Source of the DNA: Caprella mutica
Taxonomy: Eukaryota > Arthropoda > Malacostraca > Amphipoda > Caprellidae
Assembly (NCBI GenBank): GCA_947561585.1
Contig: CANNZV010001827.1
Location: forward strand, 1 to 64,000
Length of the DNA stretch: 64,000 nt
Direction: 5' to 3'
Under the pieces are notes generated by a model. That model saw only the letters and a list, made by a program, of their open reading frames with translations, ran no database searches and had not been told where the DNA came from. Each line of letters starts with the position of its first letter. Position 1 is the first letter of the stretch. Of this stretch, positions 47,667 to 59,608 are shown one piece after another. The position numbers were made by a program, and so were the translations under genes.

Positions 47667-49004
47667 TTATAAACAACCCAGGTAGCAATGTTTATTGGCC
47701 CAATATTGGGACAACATTGAAACAAGAATCATTGCATCTCTTGAAATATATATTGTAATAAGTTCATAAACAGAATATTAATTCAATTTAAACTATCTCT
47801 AATATGCATAAATTATTTTGAAAATGTGAGTATAAAATACCTTCAGGTATTAATTTTGTTTATAAATCTATAATTTCAAAATTCGTAATATAAATTAGGT
47901 ATTTTATTTCCATTTACGGAAAAAATGATCTTGCTTCAATAAAAAGAATTAAAAATATATATATAAAAAATAAACTATCAATAAAACCATCCATGTGTTT
48001 TTATAGTCTTCATTTGCTTTGTTAAATGTATTTAAATTTCTATGTTAATCTAGATATGAATTGTCATCTCAACAGAAATTTAAAATATCTTCTCTAACTA
48101 TTTTAAATAATTAGAATACTTTTGCTTAAATAAACTTTTGATCAAAAATGCATGCGATTTTGTTTGCCTATTTAGTTATTACGCTGCACTGAAGTCGACT
48201 AGAAACCTCAAAAAATGAACTCTTTCCAGCTTGTAAACATCAGTCAATGATTTACAGGCACAGTAACGCAAATAATATTTCATATTTTAGGTCATATTTA
48301 TATGATTAATATATAAGGATATCATACAGGGTAACGACTCAATTACCGACAGCTTACAGTTACCGTACAATGTGTGTTGCGTCACAATATGTTGAGAACC
48401 ATTTCCAACATTCAGATTTGCTATGAGGACATACGCCCCTTGTATGGTGACTGTGAGCATACGGTAATAGAGTAGTTACCCTAACACATGAAATAATAAA
48501 TGAGCTACAGTGGCCAAAATGCAACAAAGGTTTAAACGAATAATAAAACTCTATGAAAAAAAGCAAAGTGGTAAATTAAATTCTATGTCAATGGACTACA
48601 GAAATGGTGGACATGGAAAATATTAGGGGATGTATTTGGGTGAGAGAAGAAGTTAAGGGATGGAACTGAACATTGATGAAGGCACAGACCAGTGGTTCTT
48701 GAAGTATTTTTCTCGCACACCCCTTGCTTTTCTCATGCATTCCCTGAGTATTCTATTGCATTGAAATAAATTGAAAAGATACAATTACAATATATTTGGT
48801 TAGATTGATGTGAAAATTTAATATGAAAAAGTAAGGAAAATAAATGTTTTATTTATATTATTTACAAACCTATTTATTTACGTAAGGAAAATAATTAAAA
48901 TCAATTTGAAATCACTATAAACAATCCAGGCCCCAAAGGGGTGCCGGGTACCCCCCTTTAACAACCACTGCCTAGACTGAAAAGAAGCAAGCACCTCATT
49001 TCGC

Positions 49005-49250
49005 TTGTTTGCGAGAACACTGTCATAACTTCAAAAAAGCTATTTTTCAGGAGAGGCATTTTAGTACTTGTAATGTACGTACATTTAATGGTATATCGTT
49101 AGGACATTTAGCCTCTCTAGCGGTACATTTTAGAGTTACAATTATGTTTTTTACCAAAATGATCAGCATTTTATGATTTATATGTCTATATGGATAACTC
49201 TAAAATACATGTTTTAGTGTTTATGACGTTGTTGTTGCAAACAAGCGATA
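49005..49250. mobile_element. MITE-F copy 2
   Basis: Starts cgcttgtttgcgagaacact and ends ttgcaaacaagcgatatat; aligns end to end with the copy at 34965 apart from small indels such as tctctagcgg/tctagcgg. Confidence 0.85.
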
Positions 49251-49464
49251 TATAACTCAATAAATCTTAATAGTCAATGTGTCCTTAAAAGAAAGTCAAT
49301 TTGCCTTTAATTCAAGTCACTCTGACCTTGTGCAGGTCAAATTTACTTAAAAAAACAGGGACAAATAAAATGAACAAATTGACCAGGTAAGATATTCACT
49401 TTGACTTATTCTTCTTTTTGTAGTAATTGAAATGCATATCATGTCAATCCGTATGAAACAAATG

Positions 49465-49606
49465 GGTAAGCTCCTAATTATCGGACAGTTCCACATTTTC
49501 GAGAATAAAGAAAAAACTATACAATGATAATTATTCAATTTTTATTATATATTTTTGCCATAAGATCGAAGATGTTGAGCCGTGCGATAATTCATACCTT
49601 ACCCCA
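49465..49606. mobile_element. MITE-A copy, lacking the central palindrome
   Basis: Ends are gggtaagctcctaattatcg and the complement-like attcataccttacccc; the middle is only AT-rich sequence. Confidence 0.75.
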
Positions 49607-49960
49607 GTTATGGATAACAAAGGAAAATGAATCACCAAGCAGTAGGTACTTTTTTTGCACCAAGGAGCCAAGTAAACAATGCATTAATCAATAGACTACA
49701 AATGATTATTAATAGCTAACACTTTTAGTATATAAGAAACTAATAGAAATGTTAGCAAGAAACAATACGAGAAGCTACAGCTTAATGAGTACCATTATAG
49801 TTAATGTAATTCAATTAGATATATTAACATTGATTGACATCACTTTAGCAAATGACTGTATATTCAGTGTATAAAACATTAGAGGTACTTTGCGTGTAGA
49901 CAAAAGAAAAAAACTGAGAACTTATAGTATATGTATATTAGCAGTAATGGAGACAATATT

Positions 49961-50313
49961 CAGTAGAGATCCTCTATAGTGAACTCCTCTATAGTGAACT
50001 CCTCTATAGTGAACTCCTCTATAGTGAATGTACGTAGATAGCAAACAATTTTCTTTTAGTCTCCCATGAAATTGTCATCAGTTTTAAATAGAAAACTGAT
50101 GACCATTTTATGAGACCAAATGAAATTTGTTGACCATAGAATGTAGTTCTCTTACTTGGGAGTCTGCATTCACTATAGAGGAGTTCACTATAGAGGAGTT
50201 CACTATAGAGGAGTTCACTATAGAGGAGTTCACTATAGAGGAGTTCACTATAGAGGAGTTCACTATAGAGGAGTTCACTATAGAGGAGTTCACTATAGAG
50301 GAGTTTTACTGTA
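49961..50313. mobile_element. MITE-C copy with both terminal repeats amplified
   Basis: It starts cagtagagatcctctatagt and ends ggagttttactgta. The left end has four tandem 15-bp units (49975-50030), and the right end about nine (50168-50305). The middle retains the MITE-C hairpin core (catcagttttaaatagaaaactgatg region). Confidence 0.93.
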
Positions 50314-50357
50314 TATTGATATAAATAATTCCAAACTAGTGTGGTGTCATTACTATA

Positions 50358-51028
50358 CAGGGTGTCCGACACTTTTGTTGCCAAACTTTAACATAAGGTT
50401 GCATTCGTCGAAATAAACACTTTTTATTCTATGAAGGTATGGTCTTAAATGCTTAGTTGAAGAGTTACAAGGTTAGAAAAGTAGTATCTGTACCATTTAT
50501 TATTATTAGTTCACATTATTTTTTTAATGTTGCGATAAGAAATAAAACATTTTTAACATTAATTATTAGGAGCACAAGAAGCATAATCTTGAATTAAGTT
50601 ACGTGTTTACAAAATGTGTTTAATTTGCCGCCCATTTGTTGCGATGCAAGCGTTCAAACGTTTTTCCCGCAAGGATTCGTGAAACTCCTGGTGTCTTTGC
50701 TCGCGTCCGCCAATCATTGGACAAACGTTTGAACGCCTGCATCGCAACAAATGGGAGGCAGTTTGAACACATTCTGTAAACATATAACCTAATTTAAGAT
50801 TAAGTTTCTTGTGCTCCTAATAATTACTGTTAAATATGTTTTATTTCTTATCGCAACATTAAAAAAATAATGTTAACTAATAATAATAAATGGTACAGAT
50901 ACTACTTTTCTAACCTTGTAACTCTTTAACTAAGCATTTTAGACCATACCTTCATAGTATAAAAAGTGTTTATTTCGACAAATGCAACTTTATGTTAAAG
51001 TTTGGCAACAAAAGTGTCGGACACCCTG
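50358..51028. mobile_element. Long-inverted-repeat mariner-type element with two transposase 3' ends
   Basis: The 671-bp element starts cagggtgtccgacac and ends gtgtcggacaccctg, with TA on each side. Arms of about 300 bp are inverted. Both arms contain a transposase C-terminus reading outwards: + strand about 50690-50777 (LDKRLNACIATNGRQFEHIL then stop) and - strand about 50617-50690 (KRLNACIATNGRQIKHIL then stop). It lacks a catalytic domain, so is non-autonomous. Confidence 0.85.
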
Positions 51029-51216
51029 TAGAAGGATAACTAACTAAAAAATTCTATAGCACCTAATTAATTGAAACATAATTAATTAGTGTGTGAGAAT
51101 TGTAACCTTAGAGAGGACTGTAAATAACTAACAGAAAAGAGGCTAAAGGCAACCTTCAAGTGCCATCACTGTTAAAACATCTTTTTAATATTAGTCGATT
51201 GTTGGAAGTAGAGCTA

Positions 51217-51430
51217 GGGTAAGTTCTTAATTATCGGTCAGGTCCACATTTTCGGACACATAAGAAAAAATTATATAATAATTATTATTTCATTTTTATT
51301 TTTATTTGTATCCATGATACCTGCAGGTATCACGGATACCAATTAAAATAACAATGAAATAATAATTATTATATAATTTTTTCTTATGTGTCCGAAAATG
51401 TGGACCTGACCGATAATTAAGAAATTACCC
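51217..51430. mobile_element. MITE-A full copy, near-perfect hairpin
   Basis: gggtaagttcttaattatcg at the left and the complement ending aagaaattaccc at the right, TA on both sides, with the central palindrome tatccatgatacctgcaggt and its mirror. The arms pair almost fully. Confidence 0.92.
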
Positions 51431-51661
51431 TATTTTCATTTTGGTATCAGGACTTTCTCTCTAAAGGTGTACAGGGAGAGCTACTCTAAGATGTAAACTA
51501 GAGGAAAGATGGTACTTGAGTTTTAATTAACTTGATGAATAATAAAAGAAACGATAAAAACTATCCCTCTATCATAAATCTAAAGATTAACATCGAAAAA
51601 TTCACAGAGGAGAACTGACTGACAATTACCAAATAAAAGAACAAATATTAGAACTATACCA

Positions 51662-51832
51662 AACAGTCATTTGTTTTTACTTTTCTAACATTTATATCTC
51701 ATAAAATATTATTGGTAGATACTTGACATTTTCATTTCTTATTTTATAAATAAAAAATAAACAATCTACCAATGATGAGATACAACTGTTAGAAAGGTAA
51801 AAAGCAGTCAAAGTGACTGTTTGGTAGTATTA
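51662..51832. mobile_element. MITE-B copy, shorter
   Basis: Arms aacagtcatttgtttttact and aaaaagcagtcaaagtgact are inverted, and ttattggtagatac is mirrored by caatctaccaatga. The central palindrome of the 43-kb copy is absent. Confidence 0.8.
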
Positions 51833-53527
51833 ACTAATTAAATCCTTGCGTAAGCACTATGACTTTTAGGTAGAATTTATTATTCTTTTTCTCGCACCAC
51901 ACTTTTGTAAATGTTATCCCTAACATCTCTGCAGAAGGGCACATCAATAACAAATTCCCATAACTCATTATAGCTTCACAGTTACGTTCCACCATCAGTT
52001 AGATATCGCACTTCGAACAGTTGAGTCGTGAAAAAGGCATAGCTGGCAACTCTGTTACAATCGATGCCACACATCGCCTCATTAATTATGAACAGGGATT
52101 TATTACTCATTTTATTGCTGTTTTTACGGTGAGTACAATATGCGGTATATAAATTATCATTATAATAAATGCAGTTATGTTGGCTATAAAAGTGTCCGTA
52201 AAGATGAATTGAAATGTCAATTAACAATTAGAGCGCAAATAACTTAATAAGTTATAGTTACCTTCGCAGAAAGCAAAAGGTTATATTTTAGATGGCATTT
52301 ATTTATTCATCATCTTGTTATTCGCATAACTCAAAAAGTATTGAACAAAATTGCCTGAAATTTATTGGTACGATGGTCATTGTCCAGGAACCATTTGGTT
52401 AGATTTTATGAGCGACCGGGTCAAAGGTCAAGGTCATTTATAAGTCATGGATTATTGGATGGTCTAAGTCATTTATAAGCGAAGGCGAAGGTATGCGCTC
52501 TTCGAGTGCAGGTCATCTAGGTATTACATATATCATGTGCAGACATGTGGTCAAACAGACATTTCAAACTGCAGCGTCCGTTTAAGTCGATAAACTCAAT
52601 TGCAGTCAGTGTAAATTTTTTCCATGAAAATCGTATCTAAAAATATCAAATGGGGATATTTTGATATTTTTCATTTCCATGGAATTGATCAATTAAAAGT
52701 TATTATATGAAAAGGAAAAGAAAATGATGAACTGAGAGCATATATTGCTCAAAAATTGCAATTTATTCGTAATCATGAATTTCATTGGAGCATTATTCAA
52801 TACTTTTATAATTTTAAACCTGTTATGATTTGTTTTTATATAATATTAGGTTATTAGTCATAATATTTTATATATTAAGTTATATTAGTATCCCCTTTTC
52901 GTAAAAAACAGTCGTTTAAATAAAAGTATTTTGGTAAATGTCTGTTCGACCAAATGTCCGTTACCAATATGTTCAATAAGATAAAAATATTTATATTTCC
53001 TAATTATGTTTCTTCTATTTTTATAAACAGACATCATTTATACGACACTGCATGCATGCCAATTTTTAATTAATGTGTGGACATTGCCAGTGTCCCGTAT
53101 CGGATACTTTTTTTTTAGTTAATTATTTTGCACGCATGTTTAGCTGCCATTTATCGCCCGAAAATACCTACCTAGCGTCAGTAGCAGATATAAAAACACA
53201 AAGAAAATTGCGCCTCTGAATAGATTTATTATTTTTTCATTTTAATGGAAATAAAATTATATTTAAAAAATGTAAATAATAATACGAGTTTCCATTTATT
53301 TGTTCTAAAATATAATAGAAAAGATAAAGCCAAGAATAAGAATATTTAGTTACTGTTAAATGATGTACTAAAATGTAAGACACAAATGTCCGATGAAGGA
53401 TAAATTATACGTAAGAAAACATTCAAAATGATATCAAGAGTGCAAGTAAACTGTCTTAATTAAATATCTTTTACATTTCATATTTTCGTGTCATGAATAT
53501 TTAAAATTAGTTAATTGCGTTTTATGT
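51833..53527. other. Intergenic stretch without a recognised gene
   Basis: AT-rich. At 52419-52437 gggtcaaaggtcaaggtca resembles nuclear-receptor half-site clusters, but no gene is near to link it to. Confidence 0.45.
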
Positions 53528-54335
53528 ACAATAAACTCCTGAGTTATGAAGTACTCGAGTTATGAAGTACCTGAGTTATGAAGTACTCGAGTTATGAAGT
53601 ACCTGAGTTATGAAGTACTCGAGTTATGAAGGACCTGAGTTATGAAGTACCTGAGTTATGAAGTACCTGAGTTATGAAGTACTCGAGTTATGAAGGACCT
53701 GAGTTATGAAGTACCTGAGTTATGAAGTACTCGAGTTATGAAGTACCTGAGTTATGAAGTACTCGAGTTATGAAGGACCTGAGTTATGAAGTACCTGAGT
53801 TATGAAGTACTCGAGTTATGAAGGACCTGAGTTATGAAGTACTCGAGTTATGAAGGACCTGAGTTATGAAGTACCTGAGTTATGAAGTACCTGAGTTATG
53901 AAGTACTCGAGTTATGAAGGACCTGAGTTATGAAGTACCTGAGTTATGAAGTACTCGAGTTATGAAGTACCTGAGTTATGAAGTACTCGAGTTATGAAGT
54001 ACCTGAGTTATGAAGTACCTGAGTTATGAAGTACCTGAGTTATGAAGTACCTGAGTTATGAAGTACCTGAGTTATGAAGTACCTGAGTTATGAAGTACCT
54101 GAGTTATGAAGTACCTGAGTTATGAAGTACCTGAGTTATGTAATGCACCTGAGTTATGAAGTAGTTTTCTATGTTTAAATTATAGAAAATGATATACGTC
54201 AAGAATTGCGTCATAGTTATCCCTCCATGAACATAGTTTTCTATGATCTTAATCATAGAAAACTATCTAGTGCAGACGAGATATGAAGTGGCTTTTGAAG
54301 GAGCCAACACTTCATAACTTAGGAGTGTCACTGTA
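53528..54335. mobile_element. MITE-D copy with a 16-bp terminal array of about 38 units
   Basis: The left terminal repeat (actcctgagttatgaagta) is amplified from 53535 to about 54150 as ctgagttatgaagtac/ctcgagttatgaagta units. The normal MITE-D core follows (gtagttttctatgtttaaat ... tagaaaactatctagtgcag), then the right end ataacttaggagtgtcactg. Confidence 0.95.
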
Positions 54336-54591
54336 CATTGTTTTTCAATAATTTTTATATAAATTTAAAATTTCTTTAGTATTTAAGTGAATGCTTTTTT
54401 TTATCATTATTGACTTTATACACAGAGGAGATAAACAAACAAAGAACTTAATCAATTCATTATCATACTGATTCTAATAGTGCAGATTATAACTTCCGTT
54501 ATTGACACATTTTTTTTCTAGTACAGTACCTGTTGTTTATTTCTTAAGATTTAATAAATATAATGAACACTAATTATCTATCAGTGGCAAT

Positions 54592-54616
54592 TGTCCGGGT
54601 GGCAATTGTCTACCTT
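54592..54616. repeat. Remnant of the 15/17-bp foldback family
   Basis: cagtggcaattgtccgggtg closely matches the inner border of the right array of the 23.4-26.5 kb foldback (at about 26400-26420). Two partial units only. Confidence 0.55.
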
Positions 54617-55254
54617 CACCACTATCACATCCTCAGCTGTGTAGATGTGGTGCATCATCTCCCTTTCACAACCATTCCCACAACAGTTTACCAAGGCAGG
54701 TGTTCTCAGGATTAAATCAATAGCCTAATTCCTAATCCTTCTCATCTTACTTAGCAGAAAATAAAATAAATATCCCAGCAGTGAAAAAGTCAAATGAATA
54801 AACCAATTCTCTAAAAATTCTATAGATATTTGGAACCTGCTTCAAATTATACATTTTTTTCTTGGCCGAACTTGCCCATTAAATTTAGTTGAAATAAGAT
54901 GATAAATGTTGAATTTATAATTATTTCATTTAGTGTTATAATTATCTAGATCTCATATTGTGTTCAAAATTCTATTTAATTAATCGATCCATGTAATCCA
55001 CTCCAATAATGTTTCAAAATATTCTAATGCTTTTGATTGTCAAATATAAAACCTAAAGTTACTTGACGAAATATATTAGCACTTACAAGAGGACCGGAAA
55101 GTTCTTCAACCACAAAAAAATATCAAAAATATCAGATTGAAAGCTTGCAATACTAAGAATACATTTCATTTATTAGCTTTGAATATGATGCCCTTTAACT
55201 CGAATAATTCTTATCAATTCTGTATCGGAAATTTTCTACAGAAGTACAGAGCTT

Positions 55255-56040
55255 ATCTCGGGGCTATTTTGGTTCATTCCAGCTAAAGTAATTACTTGTA
55301 ACCGAAGCATTAACAATAGCATGTGTAACAGCACAGACCTTCACAGACCACACACAAAAATTATTTGGTTCAAATATGGCGATGAGGGGGGCCGTATTTC
55401 TTGGTTCCAGAATCTTGTGAATTGACGTGAGCACCAGTCTTGAGTCTAGTTTGCGTTGAGGAAAGGCGCCATCTTGTTGGAATATATAATAATTTCTGAA
55501 ATGTTTCTTCATCTCTCCAAGAGCTGGAACCAAAATATTGTCAATGTAACGATCTGAATTATTTTCAAATACTTGTTCCTAGTTTTTGAGACAGCGGTCC
55601 ACACCATGACAGAAGGAAGACGGTCTTTGACTGTTGGTAAACTGTTCTCAAAGAATCTCGGATGTCGTTTGAAGAATTTGCATAAACTTTTTTATCATTT
55701 TACGCAATCTTTGTCTTTGCATAGACTCTTTTTGTGCTTTAATCGTGAAGAGTTTTTCGTCTGAAAAATAGGATATAATGAACTACTGTGCATGACTTCA
55801 GCTCTCTAAGAAGAATATTTGCTCTTTCAAATCTTAATTTTTGAATATGATGGTTCTTATTTTGTAGGTAGACAATTGAAGGTGATGGTTTTCATTGAAG
55901 TGTTAGTCACATTCATGTCTTTGGTCATCATTCGAATGGTACTTTTTGGGTTTCTCCCCATCCTTTACATAGAGCTTAACTATTTTTATTTGTTCGAACA
56001 GTGCGATGTCCCACTTCTTGTTCGTGGTACAAAGTCAATT
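55255..56040 (-). pseudogene. Mariner-superfamily transposase relic
   Basis: Reverse-strand fragments in family order: LLRELKSCTVV before SDEKLFTI-like residues (about 55760-55830, first catalytic Asp), VYAKSS-like and RTVY (about 55640-55700), then NILVPALGEMKKHFRNYYIF and QQDGAFPQ (about 55450-55540, second Asp), and KVCAVTHAIVNASVTSNYFS near 55270-55330. Frameshifts and stops break the frame. Inactive. Confidence 0.75.
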
Positions 56041-56734
56041 TAAAAACATTTATGAGTCTCAGATCTATAAGTTGGTTTAGCTTTTTAAAACCTAATACTT
56101 ATGGATTTTATTAAATACACATGAAGAATAAGATTGTATGAGTTTTGCAGGATATTTAGCCTATAAGAAAACTGATAAGTGACGTTAAATATGTATAAAT
56201 ATAATTTTTTAAGAAGTCCCATGTCATTCTGTCCACCCTGTATGTTTTCCAATGCATTTGTGTAGTTTGTAATGCGTTCAATACATAGAGAATAGCAAGC
56301 ACTTTGTCACGCTATATGGTTATGCCATTATAAAAAATAGAGCACATGAATATATAGGTAAATCGTACTCCTTTGGTTGTAAGGCAAGAATATTCCTGAT
56401 GTTTGATGACAGTGAGTAATGTTATATATTTATTATTCAATGTTTAACATTTAAATAATACAATTACATATTTTATAATTCAAGCTAATTTAATAGTGTA
56501 TCAAGTTTTGCCTCACGTGCTTTATACTCAATGTAGTTATTATATATTTCAACTAACATTTATTATGAATTAGTTTGCAAGAATGCATTTGAAGTCTCTT
56601 TCAATTTTGGTACATGCAGTGAAAATTTAATTACTTCAAAAGGTGTTATCTAAGTAGGTTTGAGAATAATTACATCAACAAAAATACTTTACCAGATAGA
56701 TTGTGGATTGAAAACCATTCATATTCATCTCCTA

Positions 56735-56992
56735 GAAGACTAAGAACCACTGTGCTAGAGTGAACCCCCACTAAGAACCACTGTGCTAGAGTGAACCCCC
56801 ACTAAGAACCACTGTGCTAGAGTGAACCCCCACTAAGAACCACTGTGCTAGAGTGAACCCCCACTAAGAACCACTGTGCTAGAGTGAACCCCCACTAAGA
56901 ACCACTGTGCTAGAGTGAACCCCCACTAAGAACCACTGTGCTAGAGTGAACCCCCACTAAGAACCACTGTGCTAGTCTGCTAGAGTGAACCC
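56735..56992. repeat. 31-bp minisatellite, about 8 copies
   Basis: Nearly identical units of aagaaccactgtgctagagt plus gaacccccact; the last has a short internal duplication (gtgctagtctgctagag). The high identity suggests recent growth. Confidence 0.96.
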
Positions 56993-59608
56993 CCTTGTCC
57001 ACCTACTTTTTGCCGATTTACTTAAGTTATCCCTTTATTTGTATCAAAGAAAACGATAAATTCAGCTGTGCTATTTCTATCGAATAAAGAATTTACAGTA
57101 GGCAATAATTCATTGCTTGTGTGAATCTCCATCAAAATATCTAAAATTCAGTAGGGTATTCAGCTTAGTAAGGAATTCTTGTATATTAAATAATTCAGTA
57201 TCCCCTGAACAGTCTCGTCGGTAATAGAAAACGAAGAGATTTAACGAGGCCCCCAAGCAGTGCGTTTCAGACCCCGAAATAATTTAATAATCCTTCTCTT
57301 CTTTAGATCTTTCTTACAAATCTTAATACATAAACAATATCGAATGCTCAAGACTTAATTTGAATTAATGATGGCGAGACTAAATATTATCAATTAGTAC
57401 TTTTTTTATTAGAATTGGTCGAATAATCATGCTTCGTGAAGTGACATATACTGTACATATAAAATGTTATGCATCATCGTACATAACATAGGCTGAACAA
57501 TTTGTCTGCAAATATATATAAATATATATATATTTTTTTTGAAAGTGAGATGACCCCAAGTTTATAAGTTACGATCGCTCCATCGTAACACTTGTCGGCT
57601 AACGGACCATAACACATAATCATTTATCAATAAACAAGTGAGATTTTAAGTGGCAATAAAATCTTTAGAACATTCAGGTCTCTTTGCATAGTTTAATATT
57701 ACATTGAGTCGTATAACAGCTTATTGTATTATCCATTTAACATGAGCGGTGTGAGGATGACAAAGATTTATAGTACAACTGCCTACTTATTCATAAAGTT
57801 AGAGATCGATTTAACATTATTCATGATTATTAAAAATAGAATATACAGGTATAGCTCGTACAACGCCCAGTGCATGTACCGGAAAAAAGTTTGACTAGAT
57901 GGTTGGTAGACGGATAAAAAAATATGTTAAACAATATAATTTAAAGAGGACGTTTTAGCGATCTGCAGTTCATTAGAACGAATAATTTTTGTCCTTTGTA
58001 GGCAAACGTTCAAAAATCGTCCGCTGTAAGAGCTTTATCTGTAACAAGTTATTAAACTGAATTTATACTTGCATGCTTCATCCACTGGAGATGGTTCTGA
58101 AATCATCAGGGTTTATCTCGATTGCTTTTATTTACAAGATAATTAAAATTAATTAAATCATCGGACTTTGAAATGATAAAACGTAATGCAAATATTTTAG
58201 GAGTTTTTTCTAAAGAACTACCAGAAAAATTATGAAAAAATTGTAACGTATTCTGAATGAGACAAACATCGAATAATTCTAGAGCTAATATTTCTCTCAA
58301 TATTGTCTATTTTTCTGTACTTACTTTTCTGTTATTGCAAACAAAATGTCAAGAGCAATCTTTGTGTTGATTTTTCAAACAAATAGTATTACATTACAGT
58401 GAACTTTGAATGAGGATAAAGATCATCCCTTTCAAATATTCAAACGCATTCGAATATTGAATTACTGTCTATTCAGTCGTTCTGAAGACATTTTAGTATA
58501 TACTGAAAATAATCTAGAGTTTTATTTAAACGGTTCGTTTTTTCTAAATAATTTGAAACAAGTATAACAAGAAATTTGAACATTTCAAGTTAGAAACTGG
58601 GCAAGAAAAATTATTTAAATTTAAACTTGAATATTTGAAGGATTAAAGCGTTGAGATTTTTCAACAAACAAAATTAAATGATAGCAAACTATTTATCTTG
58701 ACAGCCTTTTTTGAAGTTAACAAAGTTGATAGTTTGGATCGTAGCATTCAAAACTATTCATGAACCGTTTATCTAATTTTATTATTTAAACAAATACTAT
58801 GAAAACTCCTCTGCATGACTATCAGAATCTACAGGAAGATTTCTTTAAATAATTTGCACTTCCTATGAATTTTAAAGATTATCCACATTATTGGATACAT
58901 TATAAATAAATTAAACTAAACATTTCTCTGCCGAAACAAATGTTTCCTGAAGATATAAACGAAACACGTTATACGAGAAGTCCTTATCCATAAAGTCTAT
59001 TTAGGTAATACTTTATATGAAGAGATGTTAATTAAACCATTCCGATAAAAATATGAACATGGTATGACATTGAGTTCGCTATAACAAGCATGGAAAGTAT
59101 TGAATTAAAGGTACTAATAGTAATCATAAGGATGTTCATTGTTCTAGGTATAAATTCATTATTTGAGATTGAATCTTTTTAAAAAGATATTAGAGATCTT
59201 TTTTATTGAATTGAATTTTTTCATTTTTAGACACTGTTATTTTTCGAGGAGGGAATACAAACAATCATTTCACTATAATTTGAATCACGTGATCTTCATA
59301 CATTTCTCATAATTTCATGTTAATAATAAAAAGAATTCTGGCGACATTTGATGTTGGACTGGGTCTTATCAGTTATCATATTCTTATATAATTAATCACT
59401 TTTAAAATAATGCATACTAGCAAGACCTGTGGAAATGCCACGGGATGAGAATCAACAAAAAATGTTTTGATAGAATTGATTATAAAATGGTTTTGATTTG
59501 GACAGTAATGCATATCGCACGAGGATGAGACACAGATGCATTTATATTTATTTAAAAGTTGAAGTGAATAACAATAAAGCCAATTCTTCAAAGTTTTCTT
59601 TTTTTCAG
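56993..59608. other. Upstream of the recognised Cys-loop exons, no feature identified
   Basis: The missing 5' exon(s) encoding the receptor signal peptide should lie here or further upstream. I could not find one by reading. The stretch lacks arrays and MITEs, unlike the rest of the window. Confidence 0.45.

Noticed and set aside
48360..48566. Reverse 68-codon frame with several Cys and His
   Set aside because: No zinc-finger spacing. The opposite strand hints weakly at a decayed transposase, but not enough to call.
59376..59591. Reverse 71-codon frame just before the first Cys-loop exon as a missing signal-peptide exon
   Set aside because: It is on the wrong strand and has no acceptable splice relation to the exon at 59609.
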